This document shows positions 48,712 to 58,633 of a stretch of 64,000 bases of DNA, in pieces. Position numbers and translations under genes: made by a program. The first letter of the stretch is position 1; every line of letters begins with the position of its first letter. The notes beneath the pieces were generated by a model. That model worked only from the letters and a program-made list of their open reading frames with translations, searched no databases and was not told the DNA's origin. The stretch is from Branchiostoma floridae (lineage: Eukaryota > Chordata > Leptocardii > Amphioxiformes > Branchiostomatidae): assembly GCF_000003815.2 (NCBI RefSeq), contig NC_049986.1:14523933-14587932 (forward strand), given 5' to 3'.

Positions 48712-51690
48712 CTAAAGAAGATAAGATTAGAAACAACTTAACATCAAAATCAACTCAGAATCAGCAATTAGACAAAGTAACTAGGACTGGGAGCAGTCTG
48801 TGTTCTGCATCACACATTGTCTGAAATCTTATATTGGATCAGTCATATTGGAGATAGGCCCATGGTATGGATAAACTAAACTTTAACTAACAACACTTAA
48901 TAAGCTGGGACTTACCCCAAATTTACCCCAGAGGCCATGGTGTTCCTTCTCTTTTTTTTAGTTCTAAAGTCTTATTTTTAGTCCTTAATTCTGCTAACTG
49001 CTCTTCTCCTGCAAATCCCTTGCCCTTACTCAAATTAACATTTTACGTAAAGGGCCAAGGACTCAGACAGCATAGACACAGACACATTTATCACTCTGGC
49101 ACACGCTACATTAACATCAGCAAGTACATTATCACTGCCTCGAGATGAAGTAAACTGGGAATGCAACTACCAACATATATGCAGTACGTATTGTTCAAAA
49201 CTGCATTAGATTGCGAATCTTAAAACTAAAACTTACCACTTACTATCATATCCTTTAGCTACATGTAGTTCAATCCCCTTGTCCCGACATTTACAAAGTA
49301 ACTAACCCCTAACCTACATACCCAGTCTTCCATCCCACCATCTAATGCAACATTCATGACCCAACCCTGAAGCTAACAACAATGTCTCCACCTCTGCTGT
49401 TCTCCGACTCCTGACAGGAATACTGGATGACATTTAGAGACACGCCCACCTCTCAAACTTATACAGATTGTCACAAACACGATAACGGTCAAGTTAAATC
49501 ACTTCTGCAATTTGTACTGGTCTGCAGACTAACAAGAACGTCAGCCACTATTTGGGGAGTTAATTCTACATGCAGAATAATCAATACTTCAATGGGCTGA
49601 TATAAGAGGCTTGACATGACCGTACAATATTTGCTCTTATGAACACAGACGAACATAGTACATAGATTGTACATGCTCAAATGGGCACAACATCCATTTA
49701 TCTGCTGAATTACATTATGTTGGACTATATTAACTTTTAACGCTCATATCTCGCCAACAAAGCACCAGATCTCAACACAGTTTATAAGTTACTTAGTCAA
49801 TCAAGCAAATTTAAAACGTTGTCCTCTTTTCTCACAAGTTTCCTTTCCCATGCTTATTCTACTGAAGGCTTTGTAAAATTTTAATTTGTTTTCAATAATT
49901 AAAAGTGTAGATTGCTAGCCCAGCTGTATTAATTGAGGTAACAATTATTGGTATACAAACAACAGACATGGACAAAAGAGCTTATAACCCTGGTAGCAAA
50001 ATCTACATCAATCCAGAAATACAGAAGAAGCTCATATATATATAAGTAAATACCAAATTGCAGTCATTTTCAAAATTCCATTCTTCTCAAACTAATAACC
50101 ACATTCAAAATATATACAACATATATACAACCCGGGATTCTATCTGTACAGTTTGTACCAACTGCAACTGGTATGAATATGATACTGTCACTGGTGTTTT
50201 ACCAACTGTAGTTTTATAACTTAGGTCAGGCATCAAGTCATTACTCCAATGTTCAAGGAGAACCACACCTCAAGTCAATGATATTAGGTAAGAAAACAAC
50301 AACCACACTTTGATTTGAAGACTGACAATATGCAATAGCCCAAACCTTCATGCAGCAATTCCAAACTTAAAAAACAGCCTATATACTATTACTGCAAGTC
50401 AGCTGAACCAACAGAAATAAATAAATAAATCTAGAGTAAATAAAATATAGACTATATACATCAGATTTGCTGCATTCATCAATTGCAAGCAGTCACTATT
50501 AAATGAGACACTAATGTGATACATGAATGCGTCAAAGATCATTTTTCCTAGCCAGTATGCATTGTAGATTTTGAAAATAGAAAATTCTTTAAAGCTCATG
50601 ATCAACATTTACTGCATCACTGACACTAAACACACAGGAGAGAGGGACCTGATGTGTGCCAAGGACTCTGATTAACATCATATGCAAGCTGAAACAACGT
50701 ACCTGATACTGACCTGATCTACCAGTCTCTTGCTTTATAATTAATGCAACCCTTTTATTCTGTTAGACATGGTGCTTGCTGGTTATGTAACATAGGGATA
50801 TATCAACAACAGAATCTCTCATATAAGGTCTCATTCCGGACTTTTGCTCTCTCATTGAAAACAACGTATTATTATGCAACTTTAATGGGCGAAAATCCAA
50901 TAAAGAAACCGTTCTGCTGGAGATGTTTTAATTTCTATTATACGAGCACTTATCCAGTAATCAATCAAAAAAATACCCTCAAAATCTGACCGATGGATCG
51001 ATTTTTATAATATCTATAACTGCACAGAAAAACTATCCAGAAAGTGGGGCTTTCCTTCAGTGACCCGCTTACCGCATTACTCAGGACAAACAAACGTACA
51101 CGTCCGAGAATCGCCCGAATGCCGAAACTTTTCCAACCGATCCTGTCAGAAATACACAACCTTTCATCTCAAATCCTTCGATATGACATGGGGGCGATAA
51201 AAGGCAATTTATCACCTACATAAACACACGATGCTGGGCCCCATTTATATTTTGGAAGGATCTACGTTTGAGTGTCCACCGGCGGAGTAATACCGGAACG
51301 AGACCATAATCGGGATCTTTGATCAAGAGTACTGGTATGATATGTATGTGTTGTTTTATGTTAATATGAATTTCATTGCTTGTTTTCATTGCATACCCAG
51401 TAAACCACCTCATGGCAAAATGCATGGATTTGTACTAAAAAGTATAAGCTGCATACCCTGACAAATTTGAACTTGCATATGAGCAAATGTAGCACTATTA
51501 CTTATATAAACCCATTAGAAATAGAACTGAATTTGCACACATAAATTTTGTAGTTCAGGAATACGTGGTTCTAGACACGTCAACAGTTCCCGTTATTAGA
51601 TGACCACTTCCCTACAGTACAGATGATGGACGCGGCAGAGAAAGAGGAACAAGACTACTGTAAGTTCCCCACCCCCTTTTCTTGTCACCT
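48712..51690. other. Upstream of RABGAP1 exon 1, no coding exon seen
   Basis: Probably a 5' UTR intron of RABGAP1 if its promoter is near 52.1 kb. AT-rich, with no conserved exon and no clear element. Confidence 0.35.
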
Positions 51691-51691
51691 A

Positions 51692-52110
51692 CCTTCATCA
51701 AGTTCATGATCCACCTTGACCTTGTGATTTCAGCATCGGATCGACAAGCAAATCTCATCAATGACAACATCAACTCTTCGTTTTGATACCTCATGCATTT
51801 CAGATCCGTGACGATAACTTTTCTTTGCTAAGAAGTTCAACGTCAACAATTTCCCAGGGTTTCCCAATTCGATGATGTCAGTGATAAGGATAGAGAAATC
51901 ACCAGCTGCCTTGGCATATTTAGAAGACCCTTGAGACATCTACAATGGTGTAATTTTCCACAAAGAACCCACCTTTGTTGGACTACAGCTTGCGATTGTT
52001 GTTTACTCCCCGGCGGCTTGCTGTCCGGAGATTTTGGGTCAAATCTCGTATAAATCGGTAAAAACAGCTGAAAACAGGCTACAGCTTCGCGCATGCGCAA
52101 TGGTGCATGA
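51692..52110 (-). other. Possible minus-strand first exon(s), perhaps the RABGAP1 5' UTR
   Basis: The minus strand here carries an ATG-started 69-codon frame (51939 down to 51730, MSQGSSKYAKAAGDFSILIT...) that ends in a stop before a good splice donor, AAG|gtaggtgac, at about 51692. A second overlapping open frame runs into that donor. I do not recognise either peptide. The position next to a candidate NRF1/ZNF143 promoter fits a leader exon of RABGAP1 that splices to the acceptor at 48712-48713, with the 69-codon frame as an upstream ORF. It could instead be a separate short gene. Confidence 0.25.
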
Positions 52111-52120
52111 TGGGAGATTA
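52085..52120. promoter_or_regulatory. NRF1-like and ZNF143-like sites, candidate divergent promoter
   Basis: GCGCATGCGC at 52089-52098 is a perfect NRF1 core. The minus-strand CCCATCATGC at 52104-52113 fits the ZNF143/THAP11 core CCCAKMATGC. Both lie between a possible minus-strand leader and CREBL2, about 0.3 kb upstream of the CREBL2 start. This layout is typical of TATA-less housekeeping promoters. Confidence 0.5.
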
Positions 52121-52329
52121 CCTCAGAGGTCAATGAACTAGTTTACTTTTTTAAAGGGGTGTAAAATATCATACACTTTTCAAATTTGTTAACTAAGAAA
52201 ATACAATTGACAGATATTGTCATTACACATTGAAGAGAGAATATCTTTTAATTCTCAACTTAATTCTTTTGATAATTCATCTTATTTTACATTTCTAGTA
52301 AAAATGTTGATTTCACCGTCTGGAATATT

Positions 52330-52380
52330 CCATGGTGAGTCACGGGTGATGACGTAACACCAAAACATTTCGGAAGAAGA
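52330..52380 (+). promoter_or_regulatory. AP-1 and CRE-like sites upstream of CREBL2
   Basis: TGAGTCA (52336-52342), TGACGTAA (52350-52357) and an ETS-like CGGAAG (near 52371) lie 60-95 bp upstream of the CREBL2 ATG. The first two are bZIP binding sites, so regulation by CREB/ATF or AP-1 factors is plausible. Confidence 0.4.
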
Positions 52381-52429
52381 CAAGATGACGACAGGCTGAC
52401 CAGCTCGAGGTTTGTAGGAGCTCACAAAT

Positions 52430-52495
52430 ATGAAGACAGAAGCTTCAAGTCCAGAAGATACAAAGGATAAGACTCAGAAGACGGCAGATGGGAAG
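52430..52495 (+). CDS. CREBL2: CREBL2 exon 1 (coding part)
   Basis: This is 22 codons from ATG to the donor gtaacaag at 52496. The frame joins codon to codon with exon 2, giving DGK|VKK, as in the vertebrate GGKVKK. Confidence 0.88.
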
Positions 52496-55400
52496 GTAAC
52501 AAGGAAAAAACTGTTTGCTTGTATCTCAAAAGGATGTTTTTAACCCTACAATGTCTTTAATAGCCAGTAGCGCTATGTTTACAAGTGCACTGTCGGACTG
52601 TTTTAAAAGGACATGGTATTTAACCAGAAATTACGGACGAGTTTCACCTTCCTGTCATCTGACAGCTCAGACTTTCAATGTTTCTTAACACTTAGGACTC
52701 AGAGGCTCCTTTCGCTAATACTATAGATTCTTTTCGTTATTCCAAGTTTTTTTTACTGAAGCACCCACATAGAAACTTGCGGCATCTCACCTATGGAGAA
52801 TGGCGGCCATCTTGAATTCAGTCAAACCTCACGAGATCTCGCGATTTTAGCCCCGAGATTCAGTCAAACCTCACGAGATCACGCGATTTTAGCCCCGAGA
52901 TTCAAGCAGATGCATGGTAGCAAGCATTACATACGCACCTGAATAAAGTTTTGTTTAGAATAGGGTAGCCATTTTCAAATGTATTTTTACACAAAAAGAC
53001 TACCGGTAGTCTTTTTGTGTAAAAATACATTTGAAAATGGTTTGCTTGTTAATTTGACATTTTTTGTCTACTAATTTCCAAATAAAGGTGCAAATGTTAA
53101 GACCACTGACTGAGAACTGACTGTATTATATATAGTTAATTAAGTAGAAAGTGCAACAATAATTGAGACATTAAATATTTTGTCAAATATATTTATTATG
53201 ACATGAATAAAAACACTGTACAGACGTTTCATTTAAGAAGTATGACTTTAGATACTTTAGTATAAGTTATTGAACCTATTGTCTACTTCATGGTGGTCCT
53301 ATCCATGTGATCATAATAAAAGTCACTATAGAATAGTCTTTGTACACCAACAGTTACACAATAAAAACAATAAAACAAATTGATAATCGTGAAAACGTAT
53401 CTAACAATCAGTAATGAATTGTTTCGGGTTGCTAATTTGGTGGCCATTGAAATAATATTGTAATAAAATGTATACAATAACATTTTATGGTGTATTTCCC
53501 TCATCAAAGGGGAAAAGGCTACAAGCATCAGAGCTAGACTATATGTTCTTAAGTTATCTTATAAATGCTGCACAAATGTGGCCTATAAATTATGATATAT
53601 CATTTAATAACATATTTTGAAACTGTTGAACTTTGTTCAGTTAAGCCACATAGTTTTTTGGCTCAACAACAGAACCCTCATGCAGTGGTCAGGTAGACTG
53701 AGAGGATGCTACAGCAGGCATGGTACTACTACTAGTACTAGGGGACAGCCAGTTCCCAGTTCTCTTCAACTTTCAGCTGCTCTTGGGAGTCCTGCCAGGA
53801 TGACAAAAAAGAATGATTAATCTACCGCTCAAAACAGTATTCTAAAAATACATGGCAACTTCTAACGTTACAATTCAAGGAAGCTATTGCATAGTATAAA
53901 CATACTATGTAGAATGGGATGAGGCTATATAGTCTTCAGTCTTTCATGGAAATCAGCAGAATAACTAACACAGAACCGTGAGGGAACTGAACATTTGTCG
54001 AGATGAATACATAATGAATTAAAAATATATGTATATATATATATTATTGATATTATTAATAATCAAACAAGATGCAAAACTCTTCAGTTTTTCCCTTTGT
54101 TTAAAATCACCTATATACACATTCTTTTATTTAGAGCATATTTATCAGCCCTGTCAGTCTCCTTTCCTCTATATACTACTTACTTGTTACTTGATAAGGT
54201 CTATATACATTTATTTATCACTTGCGGCTTTCCTGGCTAAGAAAGTTTTCATGTCTTCAGAGCATGCCAATCATAATGCTATGCAGGTATATAAGCTATA
54301 CTAAGACAATGATCATTTCTGCTATTTAAGCTTCTGCGTCTAGAAATAAGCCTTACTTCGAAAACTTTAGGCCATGCAATAACATGCCAGGCCCCCTGGG
54401 ACAGAGAGTTCAGGCGCACTTTTCATGCCAAAAATCCATGCATATTGCTCGCGACTAAAAATTTACGGCCGCGTCTAGAAAAAGTTCCTATGTAATAACA
54501 CGCCATGACGTGTCTGGAACCCACACAAAAATCCGCTAGTTCCAGAAAAAATTATGCAGTTAATTACAGACTAATTACTCCAAGACATCCTTGAGATCAT
54601 TAGTCATCACCTCATGGCCTTGTAAAATTTTCAAAAATTCATATCTCACCCGAAATTCGTCCTAGAAACCTCCGGTTTTTTGTATTCGGTAGGACGTCTT
54701 CTCCATTATTGAAAACACAGCCAGTGCGCATGTCTAAAGCCCGCTCTCTTTCCCAGATCAGTCTGCAAGCTAGGCAAGGCATTAGTTCTACCGACCCTGG
54801 GGTCGAGATTTTCCCAGGTCACGTGGTACGTTAATGAGCCAAGCTTTGCTCAGATCATCATCATCATATCCAAGATGGCGGCACCGGTTGTTCTATAGCA
54901 GGTTTCTATGTGGCACCTGCCTTTTAATACGTTTACGTAAAACTGGCATATGTTAGCTAGTCGTGGATGGCCTGATTTTCACATCACTTCCTCAGTCAAA
55001 TTGTCAAGGAGCATGTTTTTTCTCCCACAGATCTCGTCAAGTGTTAGCAAGTCCTTTCAAGTGTTAGCATTATTTACTTAGCTACCAAGGAACCTAATGA
55101 TACTGTCACTCTGGCATCGATGTTCATATGTTAACAAACATTGACCTTGTCACTGTGTAACGTTACATGTAACAGTTAGCTGTCATCAAAAAGCTTCACA
55201 GTAATGAAGGTTAAGATGTCTCTTTAATAACAGTTACTTTGGGGAGATTCATTAGTCACATAGGTAACTAGTTAATAGAATTTTTTCATCAATCAGTGAC
55301 TAGTCCATCATGATCACGGAGTGACCTAGTTCTCGCGAGAGTTGCGAGAACTAGGCCGAGAATTGCGTAGATCTAGGTCACTCCGTGATCATGATGGACT

Positions 55401-55869
55401 GATAGCCATCGAAAATTTGGAGGTATGTGTGTTTACCTGTCAAAACTAGTCACTGGTTGATGAAAAAATTCTATTAACCAGTTACTTTGGGGTATCCTTG
55501 AAGAAGAACACCATCAGAGACCTCATTAACTCATGATGACGTGCAAATTTGATCAACCTGTAGGTGAAGAAGCAGGCTAAACGTGGACGGAAGCCCTCCA
55601 AGATCGACATGAAGGCGAAGTTAGAGAGAAGCCGACAGAGCGCGCGGGAGTGCCGGGCCCGCAAGAAGCTCCGCTACCAGTACCTGGAGGAGATGGTGGC
55701 CAACAGGGAGAAGACGATCATCACTCGCAGACAGGAGCTGGACAAGCTGAAGAAGTGGTGTGAGGAGATCGATGCGGGGACTGTCCCTCCACAGGCCGTA
55801 CAGATGGCCAGACAGGTGCAGGAGGAGCCGGAGGACGATGATGACGATCTTCTGTCTGCTGACGAATAG
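52430..55869 (+). CDS. CREBL2: CREBL2 orthologue, bZIP transcription regulator, two exons
   Basis: Exon 1 is 52430-52495 (22 codons, MKTEASSPEDTKDKTQKTA...; donor GGGAAG|gtaac). Exon 2 is 55564-55869 (acceptor cctgtag; stop TAG). The join is in phase 0 and gives 123 residues; human CREBL2 has 120. Residues 23-60 hold VKK, KRGRKPSKID and the basic region ERSRQSARECRARKKLR, followed by a short zipper to about residue 88. The match to CREBL2 through residue 65 is nearly complete. The C-terminus is acidic (EPEDDDDDLL) and differs from the vertebrate Ser/Asn-rich tail. CREBL2 is a nuclear protein reported to work with CREB in metabolic gene control. The 3,068-bp intron carries a palindrome, a 42-bp tandem duplication and a foldback element. 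Confidence 0.95.
52816..52904. repeat. 42-bp tandem duplication near the CREBL2 promoter
   Basis: Two copies of ATTCAGTCAAACCTCACGAG then ATC(T/A)CGCGATTTTAGCCCCG, plus a partial third. Directly upstream is GGCCATCTTG, a YY1-type site. Confidence 0.9.
52969..53040. repeat. 72-bp perfect palindrome, no spacer
   Basis: Both 36-bp arms match at every base: CCATTTTCAAATGTATTTTT then ACACAAAAAGACTACC, and its exact complement. The centre is between 53004 and 53005 (ACC|GGT). It is in CREBL2 intron 1. Confidence 0.97.
53050..54780. other. CREBL2 intron 1, middle part, nothing recognised
   Basis: AT-rich sequence with short open frames only. Between 54.35 and 54.8 kb it becomes more GC-rich with CG dinucleotides. 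Confidence 0.35.
54815..54885 (+). promoter_or_regulatory. E-box plus perfect YY1 site in CREBL2 intron 1
   Basis: TCACGTGG (54819-54826) and CAAGATGGCGGC (54871-54882) lie within 64 bp. A YY1 site of this form usually marks a transcription start just downstream. This could be a second CREBL2 promoter 0.7 kb upstream of exon 2, but no alternative first exon is evident. Confidence 0.3.
55264..55485. mobile_element. Foldback MITE in CREBL2 intron 1
   Basis: The outer arms GTAACTAGTTAATAGAATTT and the complement of AAATTCTATTAACCAGTTAC pair, as do the inner arms CCATCATGATCACGGAGTGA and TCACTCCGTGATCATGATGG. A small central hairpin, CTAGTTCTCGCGAG, AGTTG, CGAGAACTAG, lies inside. The 14-mer CAGTTACTTTGGGG occurs at both sides (55231 and 55479). 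The right end is about 75 bp from the CREBL2 exon 2 acceptor. Confidence 0.8.
55564..55869 (+). CDS. CREBL2: CREBL2 exon 2, bZIP domain and stop
   Basis: This is 101 codons plus TAG. It starts directly after the acceptor tag at 55561-55563 and contains the entire bZIP domain in one exon. Confidence 0.95.
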   Translation: MKKQAKRGRKPSKIDMKAKLERSRQSARECRARKKLRYQYLEEMVANREKTIITRRQELDKLKKWCEEIDAGTVPPQAVQMARQVQEEPEDDDDDLLSADE

Positions 55870-57275
55870 GGAGATTCTTCCAGGAGGAATGGGATAAAGA
55901 CACTGTTGACTTGAGATTCCCTTTAAAAATAAGCCTCTTAGGCTGTCGTCTGGACCTGTTTGTTATTTATGAAATCTTTCAAAATCATTCTGAGACCACC
56001 GGGATAGCACGGTGATTGGTGAATGTTAAAAATGTAACTGTTCTTGTCAAGATGTGGATGACCCTCATTATAAGTTGAAAGTATATTGAAAGATGAAATA
56101 GCTTATTTAACAATATCTGATGTATTCTGCTATCTGAGGAATTGGACAGCTGAGTACACACTGTAGATGTTTGTTGTTGTGGCAGAAAGCTACAGACTTT
56201 AAAACATGGACTATCTAATCGAATGTACTGTTACATATGGTTAGCCCCATTTGCTACTTAAATGTCACATAGACTGTTGCACTTGGGCTGTATGAAATTG
56301 TTTTTGTTTAGGTGTGGATTGCCCTCGGAGCTCCCATGTATTTTGGATGTTTGAACTACTACTACTAACGTTACTAAGATGAAATACAACTGAAGTATAA
56401 TCTGTAGATGTTTGCTGTTGTGACATCAAGTATCAAACATACTGTTATGTAGAACTTTGGTCCAGGACAAGAGTTGTGATGACCAAGAATGATTTTAATT
56501 GGAAGAGGGAGGTTGTACAGTGTTGGTAGTTAGGTTTTTGTTAAAACTATGAAGCAGTTTTGTGGTACTAGTATTCACGTGGAAAAGTTCTGCAATGGGA
56601 GAATAACAGTATCGGTAATATAATTTCAAATACTGGTATGTGGAATAGGCTATGGCACAGAAAATTGCCCTGTCTTATTTATGTTTTTGTGGCATACTTT
56701 TCTCTGCAAGTGGTAGCCCTTTAGCAGTAACAATAGAAGACAGTGGCCCAGTTGCAAGATGCACACATGTAGCTTTCAGTATATGGACTGTCTGAAGTGA
56801 CAAACTGTAACTGTATTTTTTTTTCAAATTGTATCCATTGTAACATTATCTGATATAGTATGGTGTATATACAATATACAAATGAATATTTGCTAATATC
56901 AAAATAAGAGAGAGTCACACATGAACGACAATGTATAATCAATGAATTATATTACATGTATATACTCCAGATATAATGAACAATGTGTTTGAGCTGTGCT
57001 AATGATATACAATAGTAAAATTAAGAGTATACACTGCAATGTTGTTGTAGTTGCTCTGCTTCATTAGTCGATCAAGTCGTTGTAATATATAGGAAGGAGA
57101 CGCCTTTGTGCGTAAGCACCACAATCAATGATGACGAAAGAAAGGAACACTAGGTAAGAACTAAGAAGTAACAAAGAAAACTGTCAACAAACTACACAAT
57201 AGACAACTTTCTATTCTTCTAAACCTAGGGGTAATGATTTCACTTTTTCCAAATGTCACACTCAGACCCTCTGTA
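55870..57275. other. CREBL2 3' UTR and MRPS2 3' region
   Basis: Convergent intergenic space of 1.4 kb with no coding exon. The first part is probably the CREBL2 3' UTR. No canonical AATAAA was identified for CREBL2. Confidence 0.4.
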
Positions 57276-57964
57276 TCATGCTCCTTCTTTTCTTGTTTTT
57301 TCCTCCCTTTCTTTAGCTATCTGCTTCTCTATCTCCTCTCTCTTTGCCTTTCCTTTCAAAATGGCTTCTTTGAGGAGCCTACAGTAGAGTTCCACTGCTT
57401 CCGGACTATCGTCGTTCCCTGGTACAGGGTACGTGATCAGGTTCGGATTACAGTTGGTGTCCACGATCCCGACAGTGGGGATGTTCAGCTTTGCTGCATC
57501 TCGTATCGCTACGTGTGACTCAAACACATTATTCAGCGTGTGGAGGAAGATCACAAGCTCTGGCAGCCTCACCCCCTCCCCGTACTGTAAGGTAGCGTTA
57601 GTGAACATTCCCCCCTGCCAGTAGCGCGTGTGAGCGTACTCTCCACAGTCCTTTGCCGTGTTTTCAATGAGATGTGTAAACTGGCGGTGGCGACTGATGA
57701 ACAGGACGATAGCTTTGCGGTAAGCCATGTGTGCCGTGAAGTTCAGCGCACGGGTTAGGAGCTCCACAGTTTGGTCCAGGTCGATGATGTGAACTCCGAG
57801 ACGAGCGCCGAAGATGTAAGGATACATGTTTCTGTCCCACGCTCCCTCCTTGTGGCCGACATGGACGTTAGCCCTGAACAGGTCCCTCTGGGTGAAGAGT
57901 TTGTTGACCTCAAAGAAGTCAGGATGCTTCAGAGGTTCCAACAGAATCCTCTCTATTGTTGATT
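57276..57964 (-). CDS. MRPS2: MRPS2 exon 2, uS2 domain
   Basis: This exon holds the whole uS2 domain and the stop. The open frame runs on upstream past the acceptor (to 58028), but that part is intron. The use of gtcgacag is supported by frame and by the [12 protein letters not shown] start. Confidence 0.95.
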
Positions 57965-58354
57965 CTGTCGACATTTGGTAAAAAAACACAGTTAAAAAGG
58001 GTAGTTGAGAGAGGAAGAGTGCCGACAATGGACAAGAGGCTATAACTATAAAACACCCCTTAAAACTCTACAGTTTAATAAAGTTTATTGTGTGAGAGAG
58101 ATAACTTATTGTATTGCTGAAAACAGAATATTCTTCATTTGTATTTCTAGTACATCTATATACCTGGTATGTCTATATGACCCTATAAAAGTGCTGAAAC
58201 TTAAAAAGTTCTATACGTAGAACATACCATCGTTCTCGAGGACTGATGGGGCCTCCTTTGCAGATGTTTCTTGCTTGGCGAGGTCACTTAATGGCGTGGC
58301 CGCTGTCGAGAATAATCGTGACCTAAAGAGTCCCCTGGTGACTACGGACTGCAT
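57276..58354 (-). CDS. MRPS2: Mitochondrial small-subunit ribosomal protein uS2m, two exons
   Basis: Exon 1 is 58228-58354 (donor gtatgttc) and exon 2 is 57276-57964 (acceptor gtcgacag, stop TGA). The join splits one Glu codon and gives 271 residues; human MRPS2 has 296. Residues 1-20 ([20 protein letters not shown]) are a typical Arg-rich mitochondrial presequence. The uS2 fold follows with [88 protein letters not shown] and [20 protein letters not shown], all close to MRPS2. The C-terminus is a short charged tail. The protein is a structural part of the 28S mitoribosomal subunit. It converges tail to tail with CREBL2; the gap between stop codons is 1.4 kb. A large TIR element begins 280 bp upstream of its ATG. 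Confidence 0.95.
58228..58354 (-). CDS. MRPS2: MRPS2 exon 1, mitochondrial presequence
   Basis: This is 42 codons plus one base. The presequence is rich in Arg, Ser, Thr and Ala with no acidic residue before position 24. Donor GATG|gtatgttc. Confidence 0.88.
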
Positions 58355-58633
58355 CACAGCAGCTGGAAATCATAATTAGCAATTGTACTTTATATAAACA
58401 TACAAGGCAAATACACAAGACACTTTTAACCACATTTAATCATATAACATAATATCTATGTACCAGCCACCTCTGACCTTTATACTTAATCAATTTGCTA
58501 TTATACTTTATATATAAACATACATGGCAAACACACAAGACACTTATAACCTAAAATCATATATCATCTCTAGGTGACATCCATCCATTGATACAATATC
58601 AATCGTTTATATTTTGCTGGAAATCATCGTCTA

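Noticed and set aside
55721-55903. Minus-strand frame across CREBL2 exon 2
   Set aside because: Shadow of the bZIP exon; no independent features.
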